This document shows, piece by piece, positions 1 to 6,267 of a stretch of 6,371 bases of DNA. The DNA comes from Burkholderiaceae bacterium (GTDB taxonomy: Bacteria; Pseudomonadota; Gammaproteobacteria; Burkholderiales; Burkholderiaceae). The first letter of the stretch is position 1; each line of letters starts with the position of its first letter. The DNA lies in contig JAKONS010000333.1 of the NCBI GenBank assembly GCA_022701845.1, forward strand, positions 1 through 6,371, read 5' to 3'. The notes below the pieces were generated by a model, which made no database searches, was not told the DNA's origin, and saw only the letters and a list, made by a program, of their open reading frames with translations. Position numbers and translations under genes: made by a program.

Positions 1-1513
1 GCAGCTGCCCGTTCGCTGCGACCCGCACGCCCGACATGTTGGCCTGCGCCGGCGGCACCAGCACGCAGGCGGTGCCGGCCGAGGCGGCGGTGTCCATCGC
101 TGCGCCGGTCAGGCCGGTGATGTTGCCGGGGCCGTTGCTGAAGGCCGAAGGGTTGCCGCTGCAGCTGCCGTTGGTGGCGCCTGCGACGTTGGTAACGGCG
201 ACGGTCACCGTGCAGCTCGCGCCGGCCGGCACTGCGACGCCGGTGACCGTGATGGTCTTGCCACCCGGTGCAGCCGCGACCACGCCAGCGGCGGTAGCGT
301 TGGCGCAGGTGCCGCCGATGGCCGGCGCGGGCGCTACCACCAGGCTGCTCGGCAGGGTGTCGGTCAGGCCGACGGTGGCGGCCGGGCCGCCGGCCGGACT
401 GGTCAGCGTGAGCACCACCCTGCTCGTGCCGCCGGAGGGGAAGCTGGGCGGATCGAAGGATTTCGCCAGGGTCGACGGCGATGCGATGAACCGGTAGTCG
501 AGCGTGCCGAGCGCGATGCTGTTGACGGACACGGCAGTGGCCTTGTCGCCGACGACGGTGCTGGTGGCGTTGACGGTACAGACACCGCTGCCGTCGGTCA
601 CGCAGCTGCCGGCCACGCCTTGCGCGTTGCCGCCCAGGCGCACGTCGGGGGTGGCGGCGAAGTTCACCGTCGCGCCGCTGACGACCGCGCTACTGGCGTC
701 GCGGATCGTCGCCTGCAGCACATCCGCGGCAGTGCCGTCGGCGGCCTGCCGGTCGGTGAGGACGGCGATGCTCGAACTGGACGCGGCTGGCAGGCTGAAG
801 CCGGCTCCGGCGAGTCGACCGCAGACCAGGCGAATCTGCGAGGTGTGGCTGCCCGAGACCACTTCCATGCCGACCGCGACCGAATCGTCGGGACAGTTCG
901 TGTGGGAGCCGACGACGCCGAGGTTCGGGCTATAGGTCAGGAACTGCTTGGCGGGCTTTCCGCCGGGACCCGATCCGTTGCCCTGGACGACCGAGGCGCC
1001 GGACTTGTCGATCGCCAGCAGGGTGCAGACGAGGCCGATGGAGCGGGCCATTCCGCTGGTGTTCGCATAGGCTTGCCAGCCCCAGATCGCATAGCCGGCC
1101 GGACAACTGCTGGTGAATGCCTGCTGGTCGGCCGAGCCGTACACCGAGCCCGCGCGGAGCTCGGTCGTGCCGCCCGCGACCACCGACAAATCGGCAGCCA
1201 GCGAGGAGCAGGTGCCCTGGATGGCGGTAACGCCGGGCGGCACCCATTTCTCGTCGGACCAGACTTTCAGGCCGGTCATGGCCTGCCCGCTCGGGCAGGA
1301 GGTGGCGGGGTAGGGGGTGCCGCCGGCGGTCCCGAGCGGCGCGAGCGTGGTCTGGTTGCTGAAGGTGAAGGCCGGCGCGGCCTGCACCGCCGCGACCATC
1401 GGGCCGAGCAGGAGTGCCATCGACAGGCTGCGCAGGCGTGTGCGCGAGCAGATCGCACCGGCCACGCTGGCCAGCCAGACGAAGCCGGACCGTACGGTGG
1501 AAGCTTTTGACAT
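1..1513 (-). CDS. Secreted Ig-like/DUF11-type surface protein with N-terminal CPxG repeats (C-terminus outside window)
   Basis: The frame is open for 504 codons from the ATG at 1513 to the window edge, so the 3' end is missing. The N-terminus has two hydrophobic stretches (about residues 11-22 and 30-45) separated by an Arg-rich segment. Signal cleavage is likely after VQA (residue 45), which sends the protein to the periplasm or surface. Residues 70-235 hold three repeats of the form C-P-x-x ... (I)xLxC, with Cys pairs 73/102, 137/163 and 207/231. Residues about 245-340 resemble a bacterial Ig-like Big_1 domain (ADGT at 258-261, TDGSGVCTV at 306-314), with an extra Cys pair 304/312. Residues about 348-478 resemble the DUF11-type repeat of large surface proteins (SFDPPSFPSGGTS from 352, then a DTLP motif). 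The gene starts 13 bp after the stop of the barrel gene with only a weak Shine-Dalgarno, which suggests translational coupling. The internal Met32 is a poorer start because it would remove the basic part of the signal peptide. The role is probably surface adhesion or structure; the exact function is unknown. Confidence 0.85.
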   Translation of the reverse strand, partial: MSKASTVRSGFVWLASVAGAICSRTRLRSLSMALLLGPMVAAVQAAPAFTFSNQTTLAPLGTAGGTPYPATSCPSGQAMTGLKVWSDEKWVPPGVTAIQGTCSSLAADLSVVAGGTTELRAGSVYGSADQQAFTSSCPAGYAIWGWQAYANTSGMARSIGLVCTLLAIDKSGASVVQGNGSGPGGKPAKQFLTYSPNLGVVGSHTNCPDDSVAVGMEVVSGSHTSQIRLVCGRLAGAGFSLPAASSSSIAVLTDRQAADGTAADVLQATIRDASSAVVSGATVNFAATPDVRLGGNAQGVAGSCVTDGSGVCTVNATSTVVGDKATAVSVNSIALGTLDYRFIASPSTLAKSFDPPSFPSGGTSRVVLTLTSPAGGPAATVGLTDTLPSSLVVAPAPAIGGTCANATAAGVVAAAPGGKTITVTGVAVPAGASCTVTVAVTNVAGATNGSCSGNPSAFSNGPGNITGLTGAAMDTAASAGTACVLVPPAQANMSGVRVAANGQL

Positions 1514-1526
1514 GGTCGGTGGCCTG

Positions 1527-4500
1527 TTAGCGGTTGTTCTGGAAGACGTTCTCGTCGAACTTGAACCGCAGCCGCACATAAGCCTTCTTCCAGTGGCTGT
1601 TCGTGCTGTAGAGCTCGCTGTCGGCATAGCTGCCGGACACGTAGCCGGCGGAGATCCAGAGGTTGTTCATCGCGCGGTAGCCCACTTCGGCGCCGTAGCC
1701 GCGGTCGCGGCTGGGGCCGCCCCAGGTGTTGGAGGCCATCACGCCGGCGTCCCAGCGGTCGTTGATGTCGAACATCAGCCGGCCCGAGACCAGCTTGCCG
1801 TTGAAGACCGAGGCCGGGCCGTCGAAGCGGTCGATCTGGTGCTTGAAGGCGGTCGAGGCGCTGGCCGTCCAGGCGCGCGCCGGCCGGTAGTTGGCCGACA
1901 GCGCCACCACGTCGTTGCGGTAGTTGATCGGGTTGACCAGGCCGGTGGTGTGGTCGGTGTTGTGCTCGTAGCGGCCGATCACGTTGAGCTTGTTGGCCGA
2001 GGTGTCGCGGTAGGCGATGCCGAGCTGCAGCCGGTCCTGCAGCTGGTTCTGGCCGACGGCGGTGTCGCGGCCCTCGGACTTCAGCATCAGGTTGCGCGCC
2101 AGCACCGACCAGTCGTCGTTCAGGCGCCGCACCGCGGAGGCCGACGACAGCCAGGTCTGCTGGGTGTCGGACACCCGGTATTCCAGCCGGCCGCCGATGC
2201 GCCACAGCGGGCTGGTGGTGTATTCCAGGCCGCCGGCCAGGGCGTTGGCGTTGCGGTGCTGCTTGTCGATGGTGAGCAGGCGCTGGTTCTCGTAGGAGGT
2301 GTTGGCGACCAGGTGCTCGGTCAGGTTGAACACGTTGCGCACGCCGACCGCGTTGACCACGTCGCGACCGTCGCGGCCCTCGGCCAGGCGCAGTTCCTCG
2401 AAGACGGTGCCGCCCTTCATGTAGGCGGTGTCGGCGCCGAACACCAGCCGGTGGCTGCGCTTGAGGTTGTCGCCGTAGCCGTAGTTGGTGAGCAGGCCGT
2501 CGACCCATTCGTAGCGGCCGTAGAGGCGGCCGGCGTCCTTCACCCGGTATTCGGTGCCGGCGGCGACCCGGTAGCCGCGGTCGCCCTCGACCGAATGCTC
2601 GACCAGGCCGTTGATGCTCCAGGCGGAGGTGATGTCGTACTTGGCGTCGGCATAGGCCGAGGTGTAGCGGCGCATCACGTCGCAGCGCTGGCCCAGCAGG
2701 CAGTTGCTGCCGAGCAGGTTGGAGAACGGGCTGTACTGGAAGCCGTTCGAGCCGAAGGTGTTGTTGTGCAGCCGGGTCGGGTCGTCGAGGCCGGGCACGC
2801 CGTTGGCGCCGAAGCTGCCGAGCGGGCTGACGCCGTTCGGATAGTCGTCGCGCACATGGTTGATGCCGGCGCCGACGCGCAGCTGCGGCGTGACGGTGCG
2901 GCGCAGGCCGGCGGTGAGCATCGTCTGCTCGCCGCTGGCGATCAGGTCTTTCGAATAACGCGCGTTGGCCAGCGCGGTGGTCTGCTCGTCGATCGCGTAT
3001 TCGCCCTTGAGCAGGGCTTCCTTGCGGCCGGCGTTGATGCCAGCGCTGGCGTTGTCGAAGCCGACATCGGTGCGGGCGGCGAAACCCTGCAGCCGCAGGC
3101 CGCCCTGTTCGTGCTTCATGTCGGCGCGGAAGGCCTTGCCGGAGGGCTTGTCGAGGATCGACGACGAGCCCAGGGACGAGCCGGGCGTCAGCAGCCGGCG
3201 CGACGAGACGGTTTCGTTGCCGGTGAAGTCGCTGCCGTTGCTCTGCGCGGCGTCGATCACCACCTGCGTGCCGGCGCGCGGCGTCCATTCGGCGGTGGCA
3301 CCGGTGAGGGATTTCTGGGTGAGGGGGTTGTCGTCCTTGGCGTAGCGGCCCGACACGGCCACCTGGTCGCCGAGCTTCACCCGGCCGTCGATGCCGCCGA
3401 CCCAGTGCTTCGGCCCGCCTTCCTCCACCTCGTAGATGGCGCGGATCGACACCGGGTTGAGGTTCTCGTCGACGCTCGGCACCGGCTCGCGGAACAGCAG
3501 GCGGCCGGAGAAGGGCTCGAATTCGTAGTCGACATGGCGAACCATCGGGGTGCGCGACAGCACCACCGCCGGCTGGTAGCGGTCGCGCACGACGATGGTG
3601 ATCTGCTCGGAATTGGCCAGCGCGTTCAGCCGGGTGACCGCGTACGGGCCCGACAGGCCGAGGCCGGGCTGCTCGTCGACCATGGTGGTGCGCGAGGTGC
3701 GGGCGACGAAGCCGGTGCCCGAGACCACGCCGTTCTCGAAATGCGTTTTGGCGCCGGTGAGCGTGCGGGAATAGGTGCCGAGGCGCAGCGGCTGCGCGGT
3801 ATCGTGGCTGAGATAATCGCCGTAGAGAAAATAGTTTTTCTCCTGGTCGACCCGCAGGAACAGTTTGCCGGTACTGCGCGCGTCATACCGCACGACCGAC
3901 GTGTCGCCGTAGATCGGGTAATAGTCGTTCGGATTAATATCGGCGAAAAATTTCTGCTGGTTGATCTTCGCGGAATCGTAGGAGCCGGTCAGCACATAAT
4001 CGCCGAACACCGTGCCCTTGACGAATCCGGCGACCCGGCTGCTCATGTTCTGGTAGACCACGCCCGACTGGTTCGGCGCATCCCAGTTGTGGAAGTTGTC
4101 CTCGAAACCGGTCTTGGCGATCACGCCCTGGTCGTGCAGGCTGCGGTCGAGCGACAGGGTCAGGTCGGCGATGCCGACGCCGAACAGCGGGCGCTGCTGG
4201 GCGATGAAGTTCACTCCGCCCACCGCGTTCACCGGGCCGCTGCTCACCCGCACCGCGGCGCTGCCGGGGGTGGCCGACGCCACCAGTTCCACCTCTTCCG
4301 CGCCGTTCTGCACCACCAGATGGGTACTGCTGACGAGCCGGCCGTCGGGCAGGCGGAAACGGCCCAGCTCGGTGTCCAGCGCCACCTTCACCGCGTCGGT
4401 GACCGGCTTGCCGTCGGCGTCGGTCAGCACGATGCGCAGCCGCACCGACGATTCGCCGTCGGCGGGCGCGTCGCCCTTTTGCAGCAGCACCTCGATATGG

Positions 4501-4733
4501 TCGCCGGCGGCGAGCGGGCGGCCCTGCAGTTCGAAGGTCTGGTGCTGCACCTGGGTATTGGCCGGAATCGGCTCGACCGCCAGATGCGGCTCGATCTGCA
4601 GGGGCGTGGCGTTATCGAGTAACTGCGGCAGGATTTCCGAGGGCGGCAGCGATTGCTGTGCCTGGACTATGCGGCAATAGAGAGCGCAGGCTCCGACGAT
4701 AATCTTGAGCGCCGGCGAGAGATGAGTTCGCAT
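1527..4733 (-). CDS. Large outer-membrane beta-barrel protein with N-terminal Ig-like domain
   Basis: The predicted protein has 1068 residues. A Sec signal peptide spans residues 1-25 (hydrophobic core IIVGACAL, cleavage after IVQA). Residues about 66-166 form an Ig-like domain (TDADGKPV at 104-111, then a strand-rich segment), as in Big_1-type domains. From about 185 onward the sequence alternates polar and hydrophobic residues with many Tyr/Gly/Arg, typical of barrel strands, and includes the motifs YYPIYGD (271-277) and YGDYLS (304-309). Residues about 376-437 look like a soluble insert (DYEFEPFSGRLLF at 402-414, ending IYEVE). Strands then continue to the C-terminus, whose last strand (YVRLRFKF, 1052-1059, then DENVF) resembles a BAM-recognised signal followed by four extra residues. 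C678 and C684 may form a disulfide in a long loop. There is no TonB box or clear TonB plug. Such proteins are usually annotated as DUF11-associated or hypothetical outer-membrane proteins. Its partner follows 13 bp downstream. Location is well supported; the transported or anchored substrate is unknown. Confidence 0.88.
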   Translation of the reverse strand: MRTHLSPALKIIVGACALYCRIVQAQQSLPPSEILPQLLDNATPLQIEPHLAVEPIPANTQVQHQTFELQGRPLAAGDHIEVLLQKGDAPADGESSVRLRIVLTDADGKPVTDAVKVALDTELGRFRLPDGRLVSSTHLVVQNGAEEVELVASATPGSAAVRVSSGPVNAVGGVNFIAQQRPLFGVGIADLTLSLDRSLHDQGVIAKTGFEDNFHNWDAPNQSGVVYQNMSSRVAGFVKGTVFGDYVLTGSYDSAKINQQKFFADINPNDYYPIYGDTSVVRYDARSTGKLFLRVDQEKNYFLYGDYLSHDTAQPLRLGTYSRTLTGAKTHFENGVVSGTGFVARTSRTTMVDEQPGLGLSGPYAVTRLNALANSEQITIVVRDRYQPAVVLSRTPMVRHVDYEFEPFSGRLLFREPVPSVDENLNPVSIRAIYEVEEGGPKHWVGGIDGRVKLGDQVAVSGRYAKDDNPLTQKSLTGATAEWTPRAGTQVVIDAAQSNGSDFTGNETVSSRRLLTPGSSLGSSSILDKPSGKAFRADMKHEQGGLRLQGFAARTDVGFDNASAGINAGRKEALLKGEYAIDEQTTALANARYSKDLIASGEQTMLTAGLRRTVTPQLRVGAGINHVRDDYPNGVSPLGSFGANGVPGLDDPTRLHNNTFGSNGFQYSPFSNLLGSNCLLGQRCDVMRRYTSAYADAKYDITSAWSINGLVEHSVEGDRGYRVAAGTEYRVKDAGRLYGRYEWVDGLLTNYGYGDNLKRSHRLVFGADTAYMKGGTVFEELRLAEGRDGRDVVNAVGVRNVFNLTEHLVANTSYENQRLLTIDKQHRNANALAGGLEYTTSPLWRIGGRLEYRVSDTQQTWLSSASAVRRLNDDWSVLARNLMLKSEGRDTAVGQNQLQDRLQLGIAYRDTSANKLNVIGRYEHNTDHTTGLVNPINYRNDVVALSANYRPARAWTASASTAFKHQIDRFDGPASVFNGKLVSGRLMFDINDRWDAGVMASNTWGGPSRDRGYGAEVGYRAMNNLWISAGYVSGSYADSELYSTNSHWKKAYVRLRFKFDENVFQNNR

Positions 4734-4740
4734 AATGTCC

Positions 4741-4773
4741 GATTCCGGTATGCAGGAAGGTGCAACCGGAATC
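4741..4773 (-). promoter_or_regulatory. Leader hairpin just upstream of the outer-membrane protein start
   Basis: A near-perfect inverted repeat: GATTCCGGT (4741-4749) pairs with ACCGGAATC (4765-4773). A single unpaired A (4750) is followed by a further 4-bp stem, TGCA/TGCA (4751-4754 with 4761-4764), around a 6-nt loop. In the minus-strand transcript the stem ends 7 nt before the ATG at 4733, so its 3' arm contains GGAA in the region where a Shine-Dalgarno would lie. Outside the stem only GGA remains at about -7 to -5. It could act as a translational control element of the barrel mRNA, or as a dyad operator in DNA. Confidence 0.6.
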
Positions 4774-4782
4774 TAGCCATTC

Positions 4783-4811
4783 CATGAGCGCATGCGTATC
4801 GGCTCATGCGT
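4783..4811. repeat. Inverted and direct repeat cluster upstream of the outer-membrane protein gene
   Basis: CATGAGC (4783-4789) and GCTCATG (4802-4808) form a perfect 7-bp inverted repeat with a 12-bp spacer. Interleaved with it, CATGCGT occurs twice (4791-4797 and 4805-4811) with a 14-bp period. The cluster is centred about 62 bp upstream of the barrel gene start, a fitting position for a transcription-factor site. No regulator can be named from the sequence. Confidence 0.4.
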
Positions 4812-4823
4812 CCGATAAGACTA

Positions 4824-4845
4824 TCTGCGGCGATAAAGCCGCAGA
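4824..4845. other. Perfect 8-bp stem-loop in the intergenic region
   Basis: TCTGCGGC (4824-4831) pairs fully with GCCGCAGA (4838-4845) around a 6-nt loop. It lies about 100 nt past the chromate-module stop and about 90 nt before the barrel gene start on the minus strand. No clear T-run follows on either strand, so it is not a canonical intrinsic terminator. It may be a weak terminator, an mRNA 3'-end stabiliser or a protein site. Confidence 0.4.
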
Positions 4846-4882
4846 GGTGATTATCGATTAATGCGAACAGTTAATGCAGATG

Positions 4883-4902
4883 CTTCCGCCGGTAGGCGGA
4901 AG
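4883..4902 (-). terminator. Possible terminator or 3'-end hairpin of the chromate module
   Basis: CTTCCGCC (4883-4890) pairs perfectly with GGCGGAAG (4895-4902) around a 4-nt loop, 40 nt downstream of the stop codon of the second CHR gene. The stem is G+C-rich, but the following minus-strand sequence (CATCTGCATTAACTG) has no U-tract. It could stabilise the mRNA 3' end or assist termination in another way; read-through into the barrel operon cannot be excluded. Confidence 0.4.
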
Positions 4903-4942
4903 TAAGCAAGTCTTTCAGATCGTCCGGAAGTCGCGCAGCGGC

Positions 4943-5566
4943 TCAGACCAGGCCGAACGCCCCCAGCAGGGCGCCCGCGCCCAGCAGCCACAGCAGGTGC
5001 ACCCGGGTGCGCCACACCACCAGCGCCGTGGCGATCGCCACCGCCCAGGTGGCCCAGGCGCTCCAGGGCCGGCCCGGCAGCACGCCGTTGCCCACCAGGA
5101 TCCAGCCGGTCGCCAGCAGCAGGCCGACGACGATCGGCGCCATGCCCTGCTTGAAGGCGCGCACCGTGCGCAGATGCCGGTTGCGCTGGCACCAGCGTGC
5201 CGCCTGGTAGGTGATCAGGCTGCTGGGCAACAGGATGCCGCCCATCATCACCAGCAGTCCGGCCAGGCCGAGCAGCCAGGCATGCGGCCCGGCCTGCAGC
5301 CCGCCGCCGGAATTCAGGCCCACGTTCCAGCCCATCAACGCCACGAACAGCACGTTGGGGCCGGGTGCCGCCTGGGCGATGGCGACCGAGGAATTGAACT
5401 GCACGTCGGTCAGCCAGCCGTGGCGATCGACCAGGAAACGGTGCATGTCGGGCACGGTGCCGATGGCGCCGCTGATCGACAGCAGCGACAGCATCAGGAA
5501 CTGCGCGAACAGCGCTAGCCAGTCGGCCGGCGTGAGCGGTGTGAAGACGGCGACGGCGGCGTTCAT
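4943..5566 (-). CDS. Chromate transporter, CHR family, C-terminal half protein
   Basis: The 207-residue hydrophobic protein is an inner-membrane short-chain CHR protein. The family signature is visible: GAIGTVPDMHRFLVDRHGW (33-51), then AQAAPGPNVLF (64-74) with the hallmark PGPN. About six hydrophobic segments follow the family pattern (roughly 15-35, 70-88, 95-118, 140-160, 168-186, 188-206). The start at 5566 is chosen because ATGA overlaps the stop of the upstream half gene; the frame is open further upstream, but that extension is antisense-like Arg/Pro/Gly-rich sequence inside the neighbour. CHR proteins export chromate (and probably relate to sulfate transport) driven by the membrane potential or protons. 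Short-chain members come in pairs, and in the Bacillus subtilis YwrA/YwrB pair both are needed for resistance. Chromate as the substrate here is inferred from the family. Confidence 0.93.
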   Translation of the reverse strand: MNAAVAVFTPLTPADWLALFAQFLMLSLLSISGAIGTVPDMHRFLVDRHGWLTDVQFNSSVAIAQAAPGPNVLFVALMGWNVGLNSGGGLQAGPHAWLLGLAGLLVMMGGILLPSSLITYQAARWCQRNRHLRTVRAFKQGMAPIVVGLLLATGWILVGNGVLPGRPWSAWATWAVAIATALVVWRTRVHLLWLLGAGALLGAFGLV

Positions 5567-6165
5567 GGCGCGAGCTTCCTCCAGGTCAGCACGCAGGAGA
5601 CGCCGCCCACGATCAGCAGCACCGCCATCAGCGGCATGCGCAACAGGGCGATCGCCGCGAAGGCGACCGCCGTCAGGGCCAGGCACAGCGGCACACCGAG
5701 CGCATGCTTGCGCAGGGCCGGCAGCAGCTTCAGCCCGGTGGCGATGATCAGCCCGGCGGCCACCGCCGACATCGCCCGCAGCGCGCCGGCGACCTGCGGA
5801 TGCCCCTGGTAGCGGGTGTAGACCAGGCCGAGGCAGAGCACGATGATCAGCGGCACGGTCAGCAGCCCGGCAAGGGCGACCAGCGCGCCGCGCCAGCCGA
5901 AGAAGCGGTCGCCCAGGATCAGCCCCAGGTTGATCACGTTCGGGCCGGGCATCACCTGCGCCACCGCCCATTCCTCGATGAATTCGTCGAGCGTCATCCA
6001 GCGCTTGCGTTCCACCAGTTCACGCTGCACCACCGCCAGCACGCCCCCGAAACCCTGCAGCGCGAGCCAGTTGAAAGCGAAAAAAAGCTCGGTGAGCGTG
6101 GCGGGGCCGCGGCTGGCCCCCGCGGGTTCGACGACGGGCACGGATGACGATGAAGAAACAGGCAT
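5563..6165 (-). CDS. Chromate transporter, CHR family, N-terminal half protein
   Basis: A 200-residue protein with a Ser-rich cytosolic-looking N-terminus (residues 1-24), then the CHR domain: FGGVLAVVQRELVERKRW (39-56), AQVMPGPNVINLG (69-81) and GWRGALVALAG (90-100), followed by hydrophobic segments to residue 193. It matches the N-terminal half of full-length ChrA in motif order and is about half its length, as expected for a short-chain CHR pair. It overlaps the second half gene by 4 bp (ATGA), so the two are surely co-translated and probably assemble together. The ATG at 6165 is preferred over an in-frame TTG at 6171. No Shine-Dalgarno is visible, and a -10-like element sits 5 nt upstream (see the promoter entry). 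No chrB-type regulator is in the window. Confidence 0.92.
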   Translation of the reverse strand: MPVSSSSSVPVVEPAGASRGPATLTELFFAFNWLALQGFGGVLAVVQRELVERKRWMTLDEFIEEWAVAQVMPGPNVINLGLILGDRFFGWRGALVALAGLLTVPLIIVLCLGLVYTRYQGHPQVAGALRAMSAVAAGLIIATGLKLLPALRKHALGVPLCLALTAVAFAAIALLRMPLMAVLLIVGGVSCVLTWRKLAP

Positions 6166-6170
6166 AAGCA

Positions 6171-6179
6171 ATTATCGCA
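6171..6179 (-). promoter_or_regulatory. Candidate extended -10 promoter element of the chromate module
   Basis: On the minus strand the sequence reads TGC-GATAAT, which matches an extended -10 (TGn plus five of six bases of TATAAT). It ends 5 nt before the ATG at 6165. No good -35 is seen at 16-18 bp, which is tolerable for an extended -10 promoter. Transcription would then start at or next to the A of the ATG, giving a leaderless mRNA, in line with the missing Shine-Dalgarno. Confidence 0.4.
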
Positions 6180-6267
6180 AGGCTTGAAATTTGTGTTGCA
6201 CTCTGTTGCGGTTCGCGCGATGCAGACGGAGAAGATCGTTTGCGCCGCCCGCGGGGCACGCACCGCA

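Larger units (their letters stand above)
4734..4942. other. 209-bp intergenic region between the chromate module and the outer-membrane protein gene
   Basis: The region is visibly richer in A+T than the flanking genes and holds no credible ORF. It contains three hairpins (4741-4773, 4824-4845, 4883-4902), an interleaved repeat cluster (4783-4811) and a short direct repeat TTAATGC (4858-4864 and 4871-4877, 13-bp period). A minus-strand GATAAT (4855-4850) could be a -10 element for the barrel operon, but no convincing -35 lies at standard spacing, so the promoter is not assigned. Confidence 0.5.

Noticed and set aside
403..585. Possible frameshift in the Ig/DUF11 gene near 435
   Set aside because: Recounting the run of C residues there keeps the frame intact: the DUF11-like motif SFDPPSFPSGGTS reads through and the frame stays open to the window edge. 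The stop at 403 belongs to another frame.
36..1510. Several plus-strand open frames (36-497, 504-935, 620-1510)
   Set aside because: They lie antisense to the continuous minus-strand frame from 1513 to the left edge, which shows recognisable Ig and DUF11-like motifs. Their translations are compositional shadows.
1276..3288. Minus-strand open frame of 670 codons inside the barrel gene in another frame
   Set aside because: It is dominated by Arg, Pro, Gln and Ala and overlaps the real frame for its whole coding part. It is a frame-shadow of G+C-rich codons.
1317..4622. Plus-strand open frame of 1101 codons opposite the barrel gene
   Set aside because: Its product is a low-information mix of Val, Ala, Gly, His, Arg and Gln with no domain logic, signal or ribosome binding site. 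It is the expected antisense shadow of a G+C-rich gene whose sense frame encodes a coherent signal peptide, Ig domain and barrel.
1527..4733. TonB-dependent receptor as identity of the barrel protein
   Set aside because: No TonB box and no TonB plug motif follow the signal peptide; an Ig-like domain is there instead. The barrel-like C-terminus alone does not support that family.
5567..5971. Upstream extension of the C-terminal CHR gene to 5971
   Set aside because: The added sequence is Arg/Pro/Gly-rich and lies wholly inside the N-terminal half gene. The ATGA overlap gives a natural start at 5566 and the CHR motifs begin after it.
6184..6212. Plus-strand sigma-70 promoter starting with TTGAAA at 6184
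   Set aside because: At 17-bp spacing the -10 position reads TGCGGT, which does not resemble TATAAT.
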